Notes under the pieces: model-generated
Database searches by the model: none
Told to the model about the DNA's origin: nothing
Seen by the model: only the letters and a program-made list of their open reading frames with translations
In this document: in pieces, positions 53,033 to 61,438 of the stretch
How positions within the stretch are numbered: the first letter of the stretch is position 1
Layout: each line of letters opens with the position of its first letter
From: Acidobacteria bacterium UBA2994
GTDB taxonomy: Bacteria > Acidobacteriota > Vicinamibacteria > Vicinamibacterales > UBA8438
DNA: 64,000 nucleotides
Assembly: GCA_002346545.1 (NCBI GenBank)
Contig: DEAA01000078.1
Location: 12,280-76,279 of the forward strand
Direction: 5' to 3'
Translations under genes and position numbers: made by a program

Positions 53033-53476
53033 GTGGCTGACTCCTCACACGACCAGGCCCCGCTCACCCGGACGCACGTGCGGCTGGGATGGTGGTCGCT
53101 GGCCTGCTTCCTGTCGCTCGGCTTCCTGCTGGAATTGCTGCACGGCTTCAAGATCGGGTTCTACCTCGACGTCGGCAACGAACACCGGCGGTTGATGTGG
53201 ACGCTGGCGCACGCTCATGGCGCGCTACTCGGCATGGTCCACCTGGCGTTCGGCTTGAGTCTTCAGGCGGCGCCGTCACTGGGTGGAAACAGGCAACCAG
53301 TCGTCTCGACCTGCCTGGTGGGCGCGACCGTCCTTCTGCCGGGCGGGTTCTTGCTCGGTGGGATCTGGGTCGAAGGGCAACTGGCCGCCCTGGCGTTTCT
53401 GCTGGTTCCGGTGGGCGGGGCACTTCTTGCCACAGCCATTTTTCTTGTGGCCCGCTCCGTACCGCGGCCACGGTAA
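53033..53476 (+). CDS. Four-helix membrane protein with His-rich signature (twin A)
   Basis: 147 residues, starting at a GTG without an obvious ribosome site. Four hydrophobic segments are seen. Key features are 'HVRLGWW' near residue 15 and 'RRLMWTLAHAHGALLGMVH' (52-70), with His60, His62 and His70 on or near one helix, then 'FGLSLQAAPSL' and 'LLPGGFLLGG'. Twin B at 55470-55883 repeats every one of these elements. The histidines could ligate heme b or metal, by analogy with membrane cytochrome subunits, but this is inference. The octaheme cytochrome gene follows 13 bp later. Confidence 0.8.
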   Translation: MADSSHDQAPLTRTHVRLGWWSLACFLSLGFLLELLHGFKIGFYLDVGNEHRRLMWTLAHAHGALLGMVHLAFGLSLQAAPSLGGNRQPVVSTCLVGATVLLPGGFLLGGIWVEGQLAALAFLLVPVGGALLATAIFLVARSVPRPR

Positions 53477-53489
53477 GGGCGGACCAGGC

Positions 53490-55463
53490 ATGTCCGCCAT
53501 ACGTCGGCCGCGACCGTCGGCTCACCCTCTCGAACCCGTCCCGCCCTCGAGTTGGCCGCTCGCCGTGCTTCTCGCCGCGTCGCTAGGGTTGGGACTCGCA
53601 GCGTTCACCAACTTCGATCCATCGACGTCCGAGGACCAGGTGACGGGTCGGCCAATTGCCAGACCCGACAACGGGTATGTCTCGTCGGACACCTGCCAGT
53701 CGTGCCATCCCGGCGAGTACGCGAGCTGGCACGGCTCGTTCCACAGGACCATGACTCAAGTGGCCAGCGAGACGTCGGTGCACGCCGACTTCGCCGGCGT
53801 TGAGGTGACCAACACCCACGGCCGGCCGATGCAACTAGAGAGGGTTGGCGACGAGTTCTGGGCCGAGTTCGACGATCCTGGGTGGGAGGGCCCTGACGCC
53901 GACCGTCCGCGGATCCGTCGACAGGTCGTGCTGGTGACGGGCTCGCATCACCAGAACATCTACTGGTATGCGACTGAACATGAACGCGGGCTGAACGTGC
54001 TCCCGTCGGTCTATCTGATCAAGGAGGCGCGCTGGGCATCACGAAGCGCGGTGGTCCTCCATCCGCCGAACCAATCGCTCGCCATGCTTGATGGCCACTG
54101 GAACGCCATCTGCATCGCCTGCCACACGACCCAGGGAAAGACGGCCTTCAGCACCCCATTCCGATCCGAGGCATTCCGCGACCAGACGATCGACACTACA
54201 GTGGCCGAGTTCGGCATCGCCTGTGAATCCTGCCACGGTCCGGCGGAAGAACACATCCAGGCCCATCGAAACCCCGTGCAGCGGTATCGGCAACGGCTCA
54301 CCGACGCGCCGGACCCCACCATCGTCCAGCCGACACGGCTCGATCCCCAGCGCTCGTCGCAGGTGTGCGGTCAGTGCCACAGCGTCTGGGAGTTCTACGA
54401 CCTTGAGGGAGAGCGCCTCGCCAACGAGCACGGACTGCCCTACCGGCCTGGAGACGAGCTACGTGACACACGCTTCGTGGCGCAGCCTTCGGTCGACCGA
54501 TCTTCAGACGCGATCCGCACCCTCGCAGCGACCGATCCCGAATTCCTACGCGGGTCTTTCTGGCCGGACGGCACCATCCGAGTGTCGGGTCGCGAGTACA
54601 ACGGACTCCTCGACTCGCCCTGTTTCCGCGACGCCTCGACTCCTGAGCGGACGCTCAGCTGCTTCTCCTGTCACGCGATGCACAAGCCCGACAACGACCC
54701 TCGGTCGGTGGTCAACTGGGCGGACACCCATCAGATGGCCACCGGCATGGAGAGCAACGAAGCGTGTCTGCAATGCCACGAGCCGATTCGCGCCAACGAA
54801 CAGGCCCACACGCGCCACGCGGCCGGGTCGAGCGGAAGCAGCTGCTACAACTGCCACATGCCGTACACGAGCTACGGCCTTCTGAAAACGGTGCGCAGCC
54901 ATACCATCTCCAGCCCATCGGTGACGGAGTCGGTCAGGCTGAGCCGTCCCAACGCCTGCAACCTCTGCCATCTCGACCAAACCCTGGGATGGACAGCGGA
55001 ACAACTCGAGGCCTGGTATGACATCTCCTCGCCCCCGTTAAGCGAAGACCAGCGATCAGTGGCCGCGTCACTGGTCTGGCTCCTTGAGGGTGACGCTGGC
55101 CTACGAGCCATCACGGCCCAGGCCATGGGCTGGACGCCGGCGCAGGCGGTGTCTGGCACCAGCTGGATGGTGCCGCATCTGGGGGAAGCCCTCGGTGATG
55201 ACTACGACGCGGTCCGTTTCATCGCCGCTCGTGCGCTCCGAAGCATTCCGGAAGCCCCGTCGCTGACCTACGACTTCGATGGGCCTCGGGAGGTACGTGT
55301 CGCCGCCGCCATCTCGTTCCTGCGCGCCTGGCGCGGCACCCTGGCCCGCACAGCACGACGCGCCCCGGAGCTGCTAATCGACGCGGACGGAGAACTTCGG
55401 CTGGACGTCATGCGCAGGCTGGCGGCGCGTGGCGATCGACGGCCGCTCTTTCTCCGGGAGTAG
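53490..55463 (+). CDS. Octaheme c-type cytochrome with C-terminal HEAT-like region
   Basis: 657 residues. A single N-terminal helix (about 22-40) could anchor it. Eight CxxCH motifs are at 69, 208, 245, 293, 391, 426, 452 and 490 (first Cys). 'CQSCHPGEYASWHGSFHRTM' resembles cytochrome c554-type domains. Long heme-free gaps separate hemes 1-2 and 4-5. After residue 540 the sequence turns helical ('GLRAITAQAMGW', 'AVRFIAARALRSI', 'EVRVAAAISFLRAWR'), like HEAT repeats. Probably a periplasmic multiheme redox enzyme or electron conduit. It is sandwiched between two homologous membrane proteins with 13- and 6-bp gaps, which suggests one complex. Confidence 0.9.
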   Translation: MSAIRRPRPSAHPLEPVPPSSWPLAVLLAASLGLGLAAFTNFDPSTSEDQVTGRPIARPDNGYVSSDTCQSCHPGEYASWHGSFHRTMTQVASETSVHADFAGVEVTNTHGRPMQLERVGDEFWAEFDDPGWEGPDADRPRIRRQVVLVTGSHHQNIYWYATEHERGLNVLPSVYLIKEARWASRSAVVLHPPNQSLAMLDGHWNAICIACHTTQGKTAFSTPFRSEAFRDQTIDTTVAEFGIACESCHGPAEEHIQAHRNPVQRYRQRLTDAPDPTIVQPTRLDPQRSSQVCGQCHSVWEFYDLEGERLANEHGLPYRPGDELRDTRFVAQPSVDRSSDAIRTLAATDPEFLRGSFWPDGTIRVSGREYNGLLDSPCFRDASTPERTLSCFSCHAMHKPDNDPRSVVNWADTHQMATGMESNEACLQCHEPIRANEQAHTRHAAGSSGSSCYNCHMPYTSYGLLKTVRSHTISSPSVTESVRLSRPNACNLCHLDQTLGWTAEQLEAWYDISSPPLSEDQRSVAASLVWLLEGDAGLRAITAQAMGWTPAQAVSGTSWMVPHLGEALGDDYDAVRFIAARALRSIPEAPSLTYDFDGPREVRVAAAISFLRAWRGTLARTARRAPELLIDADGELRLDVMRRLAARGDRRPLFLRE

Positions 55464-55469
55464 AGACAC

Positions 55470-55883
55470 GTGGCCGACCGCTACTTTCGCCGGCATCTCC
55501 ACCTCGGCTGGTGGACCTTACTCGCCGCCGTCGCGCTGGGGCTGGGACTCGCGCTGCTGCGGCTCTTCGATGTGGAGACGTATCAGCACCCCGCCCACGA
55601 GACGCGGAGACTGATGTGGACGCTAGCTCATGTCCACGGAGCGGTCCTGGGGCTGCTCCACATTCTGTTCGGCGTGAGCTTAACCCTCGCACCGTCGCTG
55701 GCACCGCCATCGCTCCGCCTGCCGTCTCGAGCCCTCACGGCCGCCGGCCTGCTGTTGCCAGTCGGATTCTTCTTGGGCGGGGTGTCAACCTACGCGGGAG
55801 ATCCTGGGCTTGGAATCGTTGGTGTGCCGGTGGGGGCCGTGTGCCTGTTGGTGGCGGTCGTCGCCACCGCTCGCGGCCAGTAG
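55470..55883 (+). CDS. Four-helix membrane protein with His-rich signature (twin B)
   Basis: 137 residues from a GTG 6 bp after the cytochrome stop, with GGGAG upstream. It matches twin A: 'HLHLGWW' near residue 11, 'RRLMWTLAHVHGAVLGLLH' (46-64) with His54, His56 and His64, 'FGVSLTLAPSL', 'LLPVGFFLGG' and 'VPVGA'. The shared core implies a duplication before or after insertion of the cytochrome gene. No known family is recalled. A likely membrane partner for the octaheme protein. Confidence 0.8.
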   Translation: MADRYFRRHLHLGWWTLLAAVALGLGLALLRLFDVETYQHPAHETRRLMWTLAHVHGAVLGLLHILFGVSLTLAPSLAPPSLRLPSRALTAAGLLLPVGFFLGGVSTYAGDPGLGIVGVPVGAVCLLVAVVATARGQ

Positions 55884-55885
55884 CG

Positions 55886-55905
55886 GAGGCCGTTCGCGCG
55901 GCCTC
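55886..55905 (+). terminator. Hairpin at the end of the octaheme operon
   Basis: A 7-bp perfect stem (55886-55892 with 55899-55905) and 6-base loop directly after the twin B stop, before a convergent gene. No T-tract. Confidence 0.4.
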
Positions 55906-55923
55906 TACCCTCTAGACCCAGGA

Positions 55924-56892
55924 CTATTCCGTGACCGTGATGTCCAGATCTACCGTCGAGATCAGCATTGCATCGCTACCAAAAGCACGCAGTCGGTAAC
56001 TACCCGGCTCGTTGAACGTCACCGTCGTCTCGAAGGTGCCTGACGTCCATCCGTCGCCCGGCATCCCCTCTTCCCACTCCTGATAATCGTCGGGAGCGAT
56101 CTTCCCGCCGTCGGGACCACGGAACACGACCCACAGCAGGGACAGATGGTTTCGCGTCGGTGACGGTCGCTGATACTGACGGACATTGTCGGGGATCTCC
56201 GGCGCGTCCTCAGGCGGCGTCAGCGCCGGGTACTGGCGAAGCGGACTGCGGGAGCGCTCGGGAAGCTCCGAAGGTAGCTCGTCATCTTGCACCCGGGCGA
56301 TCAACGTCACCGGCTGTCCGACCGAAACCGTGGTGGCCGAAGCCTCTACCGCGATCCGGGGCGGCTGATTACCAAACAATTCGTCGGCGCCCCGCCCGAA
56401 CCCTGTGCGTCCGTTCGACGTGATGGTGCTGACGTCGATCTCCCACTCGGGCTGCAGCCACCCGATCGCGGTCTGAGCGCTGTTCTGCTGGGTCACGGTC
56501 CAGACGAGCTGACCGTCGAGTGGAAAATCGACCGGCACGTTGACTTCGAACTGATAGCGATGAGTCCGCGGGTAGAAGTAGGTAGGCTGCCCGCGATCTT
56601 GCTCACCGGGTAAAAAGAAGTTGTTCTGGCCCACGGGAACGTGTGGGCGCTCGGCGTAGTTCCGGTTCAGATAGCCGAACAGAAAGCGGTAGCTCCCATC
56701 GTCGTTTCGCAACCACCCCTCGAAGATGGGCTGGATGTCCTGCCCGCGTTCGAAGCGCTGCTGAGGCTGGAGAACAACGGGTACGTCCCGAGGGTTGACC
56801 TGCGCCAAGACGCCATTGGCGACACTCAAGGCCAGGATGGCCACGAATCCGCCAACCACGATCCCTCTCCACCGCATGCGTTCCGACTTCAT
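55924..56892 (-). CDS. Secreted hypothetical protein with Ig-like C-terminus, 322 aa
   Basis: GGAAGGTG precedes the ATG at 56892; a signal peptide ends 'GVLAQ'. The middle part is Trp/Tyr-rich ('QPIFEGWLRNDDGSYRFLFG', 'RTHRYQFEVNVPVDF') and the C-terminus is Ig/PKD-like ('TFNEPGSYRLRAFGSDA', 'STVDLDITVTE'). 'IFEGW-x-x-N-x-DGSY-x-x-x-FGY-x-NRN' is a recurrent opening of an unnamed acidobacterial/gemmatimonadotal family. No function is known to me. It lies downstream of the cytochrome/Cu protein gene but behind a terminator. Confidence 0.8.
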   Translation of the reverse strand: MKSERMRWRGIVVGGFVAILALSVANGVLAQVNPRDVPVVLQPQQRFERGQDIQPIFEGWLRNDDGSYRFLFGYLNRNYAERPHVPVGQNNFFLPGEQDRGQPTYFYPRTHRYQFEVNVPVDFPLDGQLVWTVTQQNSAQTAIGWLQPEWEIDVSTITSNGRTGFGRGADELFGNQPPRIAVEASATTVSVGQPVTLIARVQDDELPSELPERSRSPLRQYPALTPPEDAPEIPDNVRQYQRPSPTRNHLSLLWVVFRGPDGGKIAPDDYQEWEEGMPGDGWTSGTFETTVTFNEPGSYRLRAFGSDAMLISTVDLDITVTE

Positions 56893-56949
56893 GGTCACCT
56901 TCCGTCTTATCTTCCCCGAGTGGTCGAGGCCAGCGGAGCCGACGCTCAA

Positions 56950-56985
56950 GAAAAACCCCCTGCTGGGCCGAAGCTCCGCAGGGGG
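56950..56985 (-). terminator. Rho-independent terminator of the 57018 gene
   Basis: On the minus strand an 8-bp GC stem (56985-56978 with 56963-56956) around a 14-base loop is followed by TTTTT (56955-56951). It lies 33 bases after the stop of the cytochrome/monooxygenase-like gene. Confidence 0.8.
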
Positions 56986-57017
56986 CCGTCGTTCATCTGC
57001 GCCGACGAGTGGACCGT

Positions 57018-58289
57018 CTACTCGTCGTCGGTGCGCTCTTTCCGCGCTTCGATCTCAGCGGCGTACTCCTCTTCGTTCATGTCGTGCCAGCTAAGCCAGG
57101 CAAATGCCATCTCATCGATGGTGCGGCTGCCGCCTCCGGTCCAGTTAGTGGCGTCTGGGTTACCGCGGTTGCCTTCGGTATTGTCGTGATAGGTGATCAC
57201 GTGAAACGTCGTGCCGGCCGGGTAGACCGGGGCCGCATCGTCCTCATAGTTGTAGACAATGTGCCAGTTAAAATCGAAGTTCGCACAGCTGACCATCTCG
57301 GTTGAGCCGTTCGGATAGATAAGCTCAAGGCACTGGCGGCTACCAAGGAAGTGCATGTGCGGTTGGAAGGCAGTTAGCTTTCCAGGCAGATACATCTTCT
57401 GGTAGCCGTCATGCCGGGTGACCTGGCCTGCCGGGATGTCGAGCTCGCCAGCCTGTGCGAGCTGACGCGAGTAGAGGACCTTATCCGGCTCCTCCCCCTC
57501 GGGGTAGAGCACCAGCCCAAGCTCGGTCTGGTCGGTCACTTCCTCGCCCACCGAGTGGTAGTGGAAGCTGAACCGCACCCGCGCATCGGCCGGGAACAGC
57601 CGCCCGGTATCGTCCGGATAGACGTCGGCATTCTTGCCAACGGCGTACTCGTTCAAGAACGCGTCATTCGAGCTGTCGCTCAGCGGCGCGTCCGGATCGG
57701 TTACGGCGTAGGTCAGCGCATGATGGACAACACGAAGATCGCCGGCCTTAGTCTGAATCGCCTTGATATAGCGGTCGTCCGGGATATTGGCTGGCACGAT
57801 GTAGTCGCCCCACCAGTCGCCCGCCTCGGCCGGCACGGTGTGCGGTGTCGACCTCACGATCACGTCCGGCTCCATCGTCCAAGCGCCGAACTCCTGAAAC
57901 TCGACCGGCGCCGGAGCATCGGCCGGGTTGCCTCGCGGGGCGCCGTTGTCGACCCAGCGCGAGATCGTTGCGATCTGGTCATCGCTCAACGACGGGTCGT
58001 CCTTGAATCTCTGCACGCCGACCTTCGGGTCGATGTGCCAGGGCGGCATCTCTCGGACTTCAACCTTATTCCTGATCGAGCGCGCCCAGGGCCGCGTCTC
58101 CTGGTAGCTCATCAGCGACATCGGCGCCATGTTGTTGGGCCGGTGACACACCTGGCACGACCGCTGGAGGATCGGCTCGATGTCCTTGTGGAACGTGGGG
58201 TTCTCAGGAACCTCAGCCGCCGACGGCGACGGCACCATGACGAGCGCCGCCGCAACCAGCAGCAGCACACCGAGCGTGTGGCGTTTCAT
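57018..58289 (-). CDS. Monoheme cytochrome c / copper monooxygenase-like fusion
   Basis: 423 residues. The ATG at 58289 begins a signal peptide (MKRHTLGVLLLVAAALV...PSAAE). The N-terminal heme domain has 'CQVCH' (45-49) and 'MPPWH' with the likely axial Met81. The C-terminal part resembles the type II ascorbate-dependent copper monooxygenase fold, with possible copper ligands in 'VVHHALTY', 'FSFHYHS' and 'PHMHFLGS'. Such fusions are frequent in Acidobacteriota and planctomycete-like genomes; the substrate is unknown. Has its own terminator at 56950-56985. Confidence 0.84.
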   Translation of the reverse strand: MKRHTLGVLLLVAAALVMVPSPSAAEVPENPTFHKDIEPILQRSCQVCHRPNNMAPMSLMSYQETRPWARSIRNKVEVREMPPWHIDPKVGVQRFKDDPSLSDDQIATISRWVDNGAPRGNPADAPAPVEFQEFGAWTMEPDVIVRSTPHTVPAEAGDWWGDYIVPANIPDDRYIKAIQTKAGDLRVVHHALTYAVTDPDAPLSDSSNDAFLNEYAVGKNADVYPDDTGRLFPADARVRFSFHYHSVGEEVTDQTELGLVLYPEGEEPDKVLYSRQLAQAGELDIPAGQVTRHDGYQKMYLPGKLTAFQPHMHFLGSRQCLELIYPNGSTEMVSCANFDFNWHIVYNYEDDAAPVYPAGTTFHVITYHDNTEGNRGNPDATNWTGGGSRTIDEMAFAWLSWHDMNEEEYAAEIEARKERTDDE

Positions 58290-58489
58290 GACCTCTATCC
58301 TCAGGGTTTTCCGGATAAGCGATCGTGCTGAGCGCACTCCGTAGCGCTCGTAGTTTAGCGGCTCACCTGCAGATTGTCTATCTTTCGTAACAGTTGCCAC
58401 CGCCCAGAATCAGTCCCGGCGGTTGTGCTACGATCCGCGCCTCGGCGGACAGTCCGGTCCGCCCATCTGTCAGACACGAGTCGTCCCGC

Positions 58490-59644
58490 ATGATCGTCGG
58501 AGTCCCCACCGAGACCTTTCCCGGAGAGCGCCGTGTGGCCCTTGTGCCCACGGTCGTCCCGAGCCTGACGAACGCCGGCTTGAACGTCCTGATCGAGTCA
58601 GGCGCTGGCGTCGCAGCCGGCTTCACCGACGAGGCCTTCGCCGAGAAGGGCGCTGAGCTCGTCAACCGCGAGACGCTGTTCACGCGGGCCGAGGCGATGC
58701 TGCAGGTGCGCGCCCTGGGCGCCAACCTGAAGGCGGGATATGCGGACCTCGAGCGTCTGCGCCCTGGCCAGTCCGTCTTCGGCTTTTCAGAACCGCTAGG
58801 CGAACCACAGGCCGCTCAAGAACTCGCCGAGCGTGGCGTGACGGCGTTCTCGATGGAGCTCATTCCCCGGATCACGCGCGCGCAGAGCATGGATGCGCTG
58901 TCGTCTATGGCCACCATCGGCGGTTACAAGGCGGTGCTTCTGGCCGCGGCGACCCTGCCACGCATGTTCCCGATGATGATGACCGCCGCCGGCACCATTA
59001 CCCCGGCGCGCGTGTTCGTCGTCGGCGCAGGCGTGGCGGGCCTCCAGGCCATCGCTAGCGCCCGCCGCCTTGGCGCGAAGGTTGAGGCCTATGATGTACG
59101 TCCGGCGGTGCGTGAGCAGGTGGAGAGCCTGGGTGCGACCTTTGTCGACCTTCCGCTGGACACCGACGGTTCCGAGGACAAGGGGGGCTACGCCAAGGCG
59201 CAGGACGAAGCGTTCTACGAGCGGCAGCGCGCGATGATGGCCCGCGTGGTGGCCGGGAGCGACGTCGTCATCACCACCGCCCTCATCCCTGGACGTCCAG
59301 CGCCGGTGCTAATCACCGACGAGATGGTCGCCGGCATGGCGCCGGGCGGCGTGATCGTCGATCTGGCCGCTGAACGGGGCGGCAACGTGGAACCGTCAAA
59401 GCCGGACGAAACCGTCGACGCACACGGCATCAGCGTGCTAGGCCCGACGAACCTCCCGGCCACGGTGCCTTATCACGCCAGTCAGATGTACGCCAAGAAC
59501 CTGTCCACGCTGCTCCTTCACCTGGTCAAGGAGGGCGCTCTGACGCTCGACCTCGAGGACGAAATCACCAGCGGCACGCTGGTGTCGCACGACGGCAAAG
59601 TGGTGCACCCGAGGGTACGTGAGCTGCTGAATTCTCAGGAGTAA
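58490..59644 (+). CDS. pntAA: NAD(P) transhydrogenase subunit alpha, NAD-binding part (PntAA)
   Basis: 384 residues. Starts at 'MIVGVPTETFPGERRVALVP', the conserved opening of the alanine-dehydrogenase/PNT family. 'VFVVGAGVAGLQAIASARRLGAKVEAYDVR' region is the NAD Rossmann site, and 'PNT' loop features follow. Membrane helices are absent, so this is the split dI form whose membrane part is the next gene. With PntAB and PntB it couples hydride transfer between NADH and NADP+ to proton translocation. Three genes with 8- and 2-bp gaps. Confidence 0.95.
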   Translation: MIVGVPTETFPGERRVALVPTVVPSLTNAGLNVLIESGAGVAAGFTDEAFAEKGAELVNRETLFTRAEAMLQVRALGANLKAGYADLERLRPGQSVFGFSEPLGEPQAAQELAERGVTAFSMELIPRITRAQSMDALSSMATIGGYKAVLLAAATLPRMFPMMMTAAGTITPARVFVVGAGVAGLQAIASARRLGAKVEAYDVRPAVREQVESLGATFVDLPLDTDGSEDKGGYAKAQDEAFYERQRAMMARVVAGSDVVITTALIPGRPAPVLITDEMVAGMAPGGVIVDLAAERGGNVEPSKPDETVDAHGISVLGPTNLPATVPYHASQMYAKNLSTLLLHLVKEGALTLDLEDEITSGTLVSHDGKVVHPRVRELLNSQE

Positions 59645-59652
59645 GCATCGCA

Positions 59653-59931
<279 letters not shown>

Positions 59932-59933
59932 GC

Positions 59934-61331
59934 GTGACCGACACCCTGATCGACCTAACGTATCTGGTCGCCTCGGTCCTCTTCATCCTTGGGATCAAGG
60001 GTCTGACCCACCCGCGGACCGCGGTGCGCGGCAATCTGCTCGGCGCCAGCGGCATGCTGTTGGCAGTGGTAGCTACCCTTGTCACGAAGGAGGTACTCGG
60101 CTCTGGAACCCAGGGACTGGGGATGATCGTAGCTGGCGTTGTCCTCGGTGGGACCATTGGCGCAACGCTGGCGCTCCGCATCCAGATGACAGCGATGCCC
60201 GAGATGGTGGCGCTGCTCAACGCCTTCGGTGGCGCCGCCTCGGCGCTCGTGGCAGGCGCGGTGCTCGCCGCATCAAGTGCCCCGTCGACCCAGACGAGCG
60301 TGGCGACCGTGGCCTCTGGCATTATCGGCTCGGTCACATTCTTCGGCAGTCTGGTCGCCTTCGACAAGCTCCGGGGACTGATGCTGCCAGACAAGCCGGT
60401 GCTCTTCCCGGGCCAGCAACCGCTGAACGTGCTGCTGGGTCTCACCTCGCTCGGTCTCGGCGTCTGGGTAGTGAACGAGCCGTCCGCGCTGATGTCTTAT
60501 GGCCTGCTTGTCGCCGTGGGCTCGCTTCTGGGCATACTGCTGACCATTCCGATTGGCGGCGCGGACATGCCGGTCGCCATCGCACTGCTCAACTCATACT
60601 CCGGGCTAGCGGCCGCCTCCACTGGATTCGTCCTCAACAACGAGATCCTGATCATCACTGGCTCGCTCGTGGGCGCCTCTGGACTGATCCTGACCAGGAT
60701 CATGTGTAAGGCAATGAACCGGTCGCTGATGAACGTGCTCCTGGGCGCCATCGGCGAGGAAAACACCAGCGTCCAGGACGCCGACGAAGTGTACGCCGGC
60801 AAGGTCAAGAGCGCGTCTGCCGAGGAAGTAGCGATGCTGCTCGACGGCGCCCGACGGGTGGTCGTCGTTCCCGGTTACGGCATGGCCGTGGCCCAGGCGC
60901 AGCATCAGGTTCGCGATCTCGCCAACCTGCTCGAGGGCAACGGGACCGAAGTGGAGTACGCGATTCACCCGGTCGCCGGCCGGATGCCTGGCCACATGAA
61001 CGTACTGCTCGCCGAGGCCGATGTCGACTACGACAAGCTGCGCGAAATGGACAGTATCAACCCGTCCTTCGAGCAGACCGACGTGTCCCTAATCATTGGC
61101 GCCAACGACATCGTCAATCCCGTGGCCCGCACCGACCCGTCGAGCCCAATCGCCGGGATGCCCATCCTCGACGTGGATAAGTCCAGGACGGTCGTGGTCA
61201 TCAAGCGCAGCCTGTCACCAGGATTCGCTGGCATCCCGAACCCGCTATTCGCCGCCGACAACACCCTCATGCTTTTCGGCGACGGCAAACAGGCCGTCCT
61301 GGATCTCATCGCGGCAGTCAAGGACACCTAG
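59934..61331 (+). CDS. pntB: NAD(P) transhydrogenase subunit beta (PntB)
   Basis: 465 residues from a GTG at 59934. The N-terminal ~270 residues hold eight to nine helices including 'LLNAFGGAASALVAGA' and 'MPVAIALLNSYSGLAAASTG' (dIIb). The C-terminal dIII NADP domain has 'VVVVPGYGMAVAQAQHQV', 'HPVAGRMPGHMNVLLAEA', 'IGANDIVNP' and 'GFAGIPNPLF'. Completes a full three-gene PNT operon that would supply NADPH. Confidence 0.96.
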   Translation: MTDTLIDLTYLVASVLFILGIKGLTHPRTAVRGNLLGASGMLLAVVATLVTKEVLGSGTQGLGMIVAGVVLGGTIGATLALRIQMTAMPEMVALLNAFGGAASALVAGAVLAASSAPSTQTSVATVASGIIGSVTFFGSLVAFDKLRGLMLPDKPVLFPGQQPLNVLLGLTSLGLGVWVVNEPSALMSYGLLVAVGSLLGILLTIPIGGADMPVAIALLNSYSGLAAASTGFVLNNEILIITGSLVGASGLILTRIMCKAMNRSLMNVLLGAIGEENTSVQDADEVYAGKVKSASAEEVAMLLDGARRVVVVPGYGMAVAQAQHQVRDLANLLEGNGTEVEYAIHPVAGRMPGHMNVLLAEADVDYDKLREMDSINPSFEQTDVSLIIGANDIVNPVARTDPSSPIAGMPILDVDKSRTVVVIKRSLSPGFAGIPNPLFAADNTLMLFGDGKQAVLDLIAAVKDT

Positions 61332-61438
61332 CCAGCGCCTGACCCGCGAGCTGTCGGAGCGCGACGGCGTCATGCTTTCGAGAACAGCCCGACTCGCCTC
61401 GCCGATGGCGGAACCAGTGGTTCCAGATCCCGGAAAAC

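Noticed and set aside
61410..61424. Palindrome GGAACCAGTGGTTCC between pntB and the FkbM gene
   Set aside because: Short, single copy, no T-tract and no loop for a terminator; no evidence for an operator.
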